Assembly: GCF_003240585.1 (NCBI RefSeq)
Contig: NZ_PCDP01000048.1
Coordinates: forward strand, 1-64,000
Reading direction: 5' to 3'
Source of the DNA: Arminella tubonensis
GTDB taxonomy: Bacteria > Pseudomonadota > Alphaproteobacteria > Rhizobiales > Rhizobiaceae
Length of the DNA: 64,000 bases
The notes below the pieces were generated by a model that worked only from the letters and a program-made list of their open reading frames with translations, was not told the origin of the DNA and searched no databases. Positions 60,428 through 64,000 of this stretch are shown here, one piece after another. The first letter of the stretch is position 1, and each line of letters begins with the position of its first letter. The position numbers were made by a program, and so were the translations under genes.

Positions 60428-61450
60428 ATGGAGGTTGACCTGGCAGAAACGGCAACAGAGGTGTGCGTGATCATCGCCGCCAAGAATGCAGCCGACACGA
60501 TAGGCATGGCGGTGGCATCGGCTCTTCGAGAAAGCCAAGTGGCGGAGGTCGTAGTCGTCGATGACGGCTCGACTGACGAAACCGGCGCCGCGGCCCTCAA
60601 GGCCGATGACGGCAGCGGGCGCCTGGGCATTGCCCGGTTCGAGCGCAACAAGGGTCCGGCCGCCGCGCGAAATCATGCGATCCAGATTTCCCGTGCGCCG
60701 CTCATCAGCATTCTCGACGCCGACGATTTCTTCTTCCCCGGACGCTTCAAGGCCATGCTCGATAGCGACGACTGGGATTTCGTTGCCGACAACATTGCCT
60801 TCGTCGATGCCGAGACGATCTCTGGCGCACACGAGAAGCTCGCTCATTTCGCGCCGCGTCCCCGTTTCCTCGACCTTGTCGGCTTTGTGGAGGGCAACAT
60901 CTCCAAGCGCGGCGTCAGGCGCGGTGAGATCGGCTTCCTGAAGCCCCTCATGCGCAGATCTTTCCTGGATGCGCACGAGCTTCGCTACAACGAAACGCTA
61001 CGGCTCGGCGAAGACTACGACCTCTACGCTCGGGCACTTGCCGAGGGCGCTCGCTACAAGATCATTCATAGTTGTGGCTATGGCGCGGTTGTCCGTGGTG
61101 ATTCTCTAAGCGGCCTTCATCGCACGGAGGATCTTCGACGACTTTACGAGGCGGATCGGGCAATCCTGGCGGGCGCGAATCTCTCTCCGGCGGCGATCAC
61201 CTCGCTGCGCCGGCATGAGCGTCATGTCCGCGCTCGGTACGAGCAGCGTCATTTCCTGGATATCAAGGCACAATCGGGCATCGGCCCGGCTTTCGCCTAC
61301 GCGCTCCGGAATCTCGGTGCGGTTCCAGCGATTGCGGGTCATATTCTTGCCGACAAGACCGAACGCTTCCGCAATCGCGGCGGCACACCGTTGGCATTCG
61401 CCGGCAGCGGGGGTCTGCGCTATCTACTGCAGGACCCCGGCGACCGTTAA
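60428..61450 (+). CDS. exoU: Glycosyltransferase, ExoU
   Basis: A 340-residue family 2 glycosyltransferase. VIIAAKNAADTIGMAVASAL and VVVDDGSTDETG form the nucleotide-sugar site, ISILDADDFFFPGRF holds the DxD-like motif, and LRLGEDYDLYARAL is the acceptor-side ED motif. In S. meliloti ExoU adds the sixth sugar (glucose) of the succinoglycan unit. Position next to exoX, exoV and exoW supports the name. Here it lies on the same strand as exoX and converges with exoV, with an 18-bp gap. The ribosome site at the ATG is weak. Confidence 0.85.
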   Translation: MEVDLAETATEVCVIIAAKNAADTIGMAVASALRESQVAEVVVVDDGSTDETGAAALKADDGSGRLGIARFERNKGPAAARNHAIQISRAPLISILDADDFFFPGRFKAMLDSDDWDFVADNIAFVDAETISGAHEKLAHFAPRPRFLDLVGFVEGNISKRGVRRGEIGFLKPLMRRSFLDAHELRYNETLRLGEDYDLYARALAEGARYKIIHSCGYGAVVRGDSLSGLHRTEDLRRLYEADRAILAGANLSPAAITSLRRHERHVRARYEQRHFLDIKAQSGIGPAFAYALRNLGAVPAIAGHILADKTERFRNRGGTPLAFAGSGGLRYLLQDPGDR

Positions 61451-61468
61451 CGCGGTTTCATCGATGCG

Positions 61469-62410
61469 TCAGAAATAGTCGCGTCGGATTTCGCCGACGA
61501 CATCGAACAGCTGTTGCTTTCGACGCGCCAGCGTTGCGTCAGCGCTGAGTTGAGGGGTCGCCTTGGCTGCTTGCCAAAGCGCCAAGGCCGACGGCACGGC
61601 CAACGCCTGCTTTGCCATGCCTCGCAGCGACGTCTGCCGCGGCTCGGCAACCGTGACCGTGTCTCCGAACCCGGGTCGGCTGTGCTTTTCCGGCATGTCG
61701 TTGCGCTCGAACTCCACTCCCCAGAACTTCGCACCCTTGGCGATGGCTTCGGCGCGCGTTGAAACGGGAACGTGCTTCGGGGCATAGGTCACCCCGACGG
61801 TGCTCGCCCAATCGTTCCACTTGAAACTGTTGATTGAACGCGACGTGCTGACAGCAATCCAGGGCACGCGGAAAGCGTCGGCAAGAATGGCGCCGTGCAT
61901 GGATTCGGCGACAATCAGGTCGGATTGGGCAATCTCGCGAATGACGGCCTTCGCCTCACCGCGCGGATCGAGATAGCTCAAGCCGACGGTTTTGCAGATT
62001 GCCGGCCAGATGCCGGCTGCCGCCGACTCCCAATGCGGGATGAAGGTCCGGCGGCCATTTTTCGGCAGGTTCTGAAATTCCGGCATCTCGGTGACCATGA
62101 CTGCCGGATCGATGATGCCCTTCTCCGGTGGAAGGCCGACCTTCTTAGCCGTCAACGGTCCGCGGACACAGCGAATATCCCATTGGCTGGCGTTGCTCAT
62201 ATCGGGGAGCGTGCCGTATCCAAAGCCGCTGCCGACGACGAGTTTGTGTCCGACCGGTGCTAGCAGATCGGCATTGAGGACGGTACCGACGCCAACGAGA
62301 AGCGTTTCCTCATGGACCTCGCGCAGGCCGGGAAGGAGGAAATCCCAGAGCCACAGGTTAAGGTCGTCACCGAAATTGCCGTGGTCCGATTCCCAATAGA
62401 ACGGCTTCAT
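61469..62410 (-). CDS. exoV: Polysaccharide pyruvyl transferase, ExoV
   Basis: A 313-residue PS_pyruv_trans family protein. MKPFYWESDHGNFGDDLNLW with the GNFGDDLN motif, VVGSGFGYGTLP, RCVRGPLTAKK and SDLIVAESMHGAILADAFRVPW are the family landmarks. It transfers pyruvate from PEP as a ketal to the terminal sugar of the octasaccharide. GGAG precedes the ATG at 62410. It is downstream of exoW on the same strand, with a 101-bp gap. Confidence 0.88.
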   Translation of the reverse strand: MKPFYWESDHGNFGDDLNLWLWDFLLPGLREVHEETLLVGVGTVLNADLLAPVGHKLVVGSGFGYGTLPDMSNASQWDIRCVRGPLTAKKVGLPPEKGIIDPAVMVTEMPEFQNLPKNGRRTFIPHWESAAAGIWPAICKTVGLSYLDPRGEAKAVIREIAQSDLIVAESMHGAILADAFRVPWIAVSTSRSINSFKWNDWASTVGVTYAPKHVPVSTRAEAIAKGAKFWGVEFERNDMPEKHSRPGFGDTVTVAEPRQTSLRGMAKQALAVPSALALWQAAKATPQLSADATLARRKQQLFDVVGEIRRDYF

Positions 62411-62511
62411 AGAGGTCTCCTTGCTGTCTTTAGGAAAGGCTGAACGCGGCGCAAGGCCGCGTTAGAAATTGCTGAAAGCCCGCATAGACGACTTTGCTGC
62501 ATGTGCGAAGG

Positions 62512-63471
62512 CTAGCGGGAGATTTTGCCGACTGCAAGCTGCACGGCGCTCTGAAGGATCGCCGGATCCCGCCATGCCCACTCGGCGAGCAGGCGCAGCT
62601 GCGGTAATTTGCGATGCTTGAGCTGTTTGAACTGGCTCCAGAGCGCCTGTTTGCGCGCCGTATCCTTGTAGGAGCGAATCGACGCTACGTCATTGGGACG
62701 ACGCGAGAAACGGGATTCGAGAGTATCGAGTGCGATCCATGTATTGAACTGCTGGCGCGCGAACTGAGGCGAATTATTATCGATGCTGTGAAAAATATTC
62801 ACTCCCTCTCCGCGTAACGCACCTTTTTCGTCACAGAGCAGCACGCGCTTTGCCGCCAGCATGCAATCGCAAAAGAACAGCACGTCCTCGGCTGCAAGGC
62901 GCAACGCGGCGTCGAACCGGACATTCTCGAACAGTGACCGTCCGATCGCCATGCAGGAAAGGTGCAGGAAGCCCCAGTCTTTCAGCATGACGCTGGCGAT
63001 ATCCGGGATCTCAATCACCAGTGGGGTATCCGAAAGCGGAACGGCCTTTTCCGATTTCGCAAGCTCCGCAATGCTGAAATGATAATCGAATTCCGCGCCG
63101 CCGTGGATCGACGCCCAGTAGCAATCGCCATTGAAGCGCTGCAGGCTGTCGTGAGCGTTCTGCAGATGCTCCGGCGCCCAGATATCGTCGGAATCCAGGA
63201 AGGCAACGAAGCGGGTCGACGCGGGGACATGGTCGAGCCCCGTGTTGCGCGCGCCCCCTGGTCCACCGTTCTTCTGGCGGATGACGGTGATCCGGGAACG
63301 CTCTTCGCTGGTCAGAAAATCGAGATCGCCTTCCGGCGGAACAGGCGATTCGTCATCGACGATGACAACATCGAAATCCTGGAACGTCTGCCCAAAAACG
63401 GAGGACAGGGCCCGTTGCAATATCCCGACCTGTCTCTGGTAGAAGGGAATGATAATCGTGAATGTCGCCAT
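62512..63471 (-). CDS. exoW: Glycosyltransferase, ExoW
   Basis: A 319-residue family 2 glycosyltransferase. TIIIPFYQRQVGILQRAL with VVIVDDESP forms the donor site, FVAFLDSDDIWAPEHL is the metal motif, and RLAAEDVLFFCDCM is the second acidic motif. In S. meliloti ExoW adds the seventh or last glucose of the succinoglycan unit. GGGCAAG stands before the ATG at 63471. It diverges from the truncated exoT-like start at 63594. Confidence 0.86.
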   Translation of the reverse strand: MATFTIIIPFYQRQVGILQRALSSVFGQTFQDFDVVIVDDESPVPPEGDLDFLTSEERSRITVIRQKNGGPGGARNTGLDHVPASTRFVAFLDSDDIWAPEHLQNAHDSLQRFNGDCYWASIHGGAEFDYHFSIAELAKSEKAVPLSDTPLVIEIPDIASVMLKDWGFLHLSCMAIGRSLFENVRFDAALRLAAEDVLFFCDCMLAAKRVLLCDEKGALRGEGVNIFHSIDNNSPQFARQQFNTWIALDTLESRFSRRPNDVASIRSYKDTARKQALWSQFKQLKHRKLPQLRLLAEWAWRDPAILQSAVQLAVGKISR

Positions 63472-63593
63472 TTTCTTGCCCTTGCGATTTTCGAGGAGGG
63501 GTTTGCGGTCTGTTCGATCAAGCAGCAGTCATGCGTCTTCCGGCGGCTTTCCGTCGAATTTTTCATAACAATTTCAAAGACTAGAATGCCGCG

Positions 63594-63713
63594 ATGCCTT
63601 CATTGGTCAACGTCGCATGGGTCTCGAACAATGCCGGTTGGAGCATATTATGCAAGACAAGTACATTCGGGCTGAAGTTTGTCGCGGCGCCGATTTTGAT
63701 CCGTATTATCGGT
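63594..63713 (+). pseudogene. Truncated exoT-like (MOP/Wzx flippase) 5' end
   Basis: The first 40 codons from ATG 63594, ending TSTFGLKFVAAPILIRIIG, resemble the N-terminus of ExoT-type flippases (NAGWSILCKTSTFGLKFV is the key stretch). ExoT would be expected next to exoW, as in S. meliloti. After codon 40 the similarity stops: the frame runs on to 63947 with a sequence (TVFAALEAVRFLVKTGG) that has no flippase character. The gene therefore seems cut by an insertion or deletion near 63713. Confidence 0.6.
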
Positions 63714-64000
63714 CATCAGCAATCTTGGACTGTCTTCGCGGCGCTGGAAGCTGTGCGGTTTCTGGTCAAGACTGGCGGGCGGACTGAGCTTTTCGCATTG
63801 GCCAGCGCCTGCAATCTCTGCCTCGCAAAAGCGGTGACGATGCGATTGGAAATAGCGGCTCCCCTGCGCCCTACACCAGAGATTCGCCCGCAACTGCAAA
63901 CTGACGCGCACATAATCCGCAACCAAAAAGGAGCATTGCGGCCTTAATCTGTCCACTTTTGATCAGAAAATATCTCGCGGTGCGGAAAAAATCTTCACCT
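63714..64000. other. Unexplained segment joined to the exoT remnant
   Basis: 287 bp up to the window edge. Both strands are open over much of it (plus frame to 63947, minus frame 63716-63922), which is unusual for true coding DNA. I half-recall similar stretches as dispersed repeats next to mobile elements in rhizobia, but cannot prove it. I found no transposase, inverted terminal repeat or target duplication within the window. Confidence 0.35.

Noticed and set aside
1..64000. tRNA, rRNA, CRISPR array, intact IS element or prophage
   Set aside because: Read for typical tRNA arms, repeat-spacer patterns, transposase motifs and integrases; none found by eye. A tRNA or repeat search program would be needed to be certain.

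Overview
The window reads as chromosomal or large-replicon DNA of a fast-growing Rhizobiaceae member (Rhizobium, Sinorhizobium, Agrobacterium or a close relative). It is GC-rich and packed with solute-binding-protein ABC transporters that have their own LacI or IclR regulators. It carries rhizobial exo (succinoglycan-type) genes and a cluster that looks like the moc genes for rhizopine use. I recognised no tRNA, rRNA, CRISPR array or intact insertion sequence.

Layout. 1-10486: a cluster for an inositol-like, probably O-methylated compound (rhizopine or a methyl-inositol). It has a LacI regulator, a ferredoxin reductase (MocF type), a membrane di-iron hydroxylase (MocD type), a binding protein, permease and ATPase, a Rieske ferredoxin (MocE), a TIM-barrel isomerase, an odd PanB-like enzyme and a Gfo/Idh/MocA dehydrogenase. 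A frameshifted purU lies downstream of mocF. 10803-15189: a polar amino-acid-type ABC transporter, a RidA protein and an IclR regulator. 15236-26088: an L-idonate/ketogluconate/gluconate regulon with lactonase, LacI regulator, idnD, a 2-hydroxyacid dehydrogenase, idnO, gluconokinase, a 6PGDH-like reductase, a sugar ABC transporter and a small protein. The regulon is tied together by a GntR/IdnR-type palindrome. 26143-30509: DUF4166, DCC and cysteine-rich-repeat proteins and a chemoreceptor. 30804-36736: a leucine/isovalerate operon (ivd, mccB, mccA) with MaoC and CitE-like enzymes. 36860-41319: an ECF sigma/anti-sigma pair diverging from an MBL-TPR-DoxX operon, with the same promoter motif on both sides, then a cytochrome b561. 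41439-42376: a DUF1127 peptide and a MEKHLA protein. 42573-49752: a LacI-controlled operon for beta-L-arabinofuranosides (CUT1 ABC transporter plus GH127). 49902-54719: an SDR and a ribose-type ABC transporter. 54799-63713: exoZ, exoQ, exoF and exoY, diverging from exoX and exoU, then exoV and exoW, then a truncated exoT-like start.

How it fits together. Most of the window imports and oxidises plant- or nodule-derived carbon (inositol derivatives, sugar acids, arabinosides, branched-chain acids); the right end makes the acidic exopolysaccharide. The most notable items are the moc-like cluster with a PanB-family protein that has lost canonical active-site residues, the broken purU, the shared ECF promoter, two readable LacI operator systems, and the truncated exoT.
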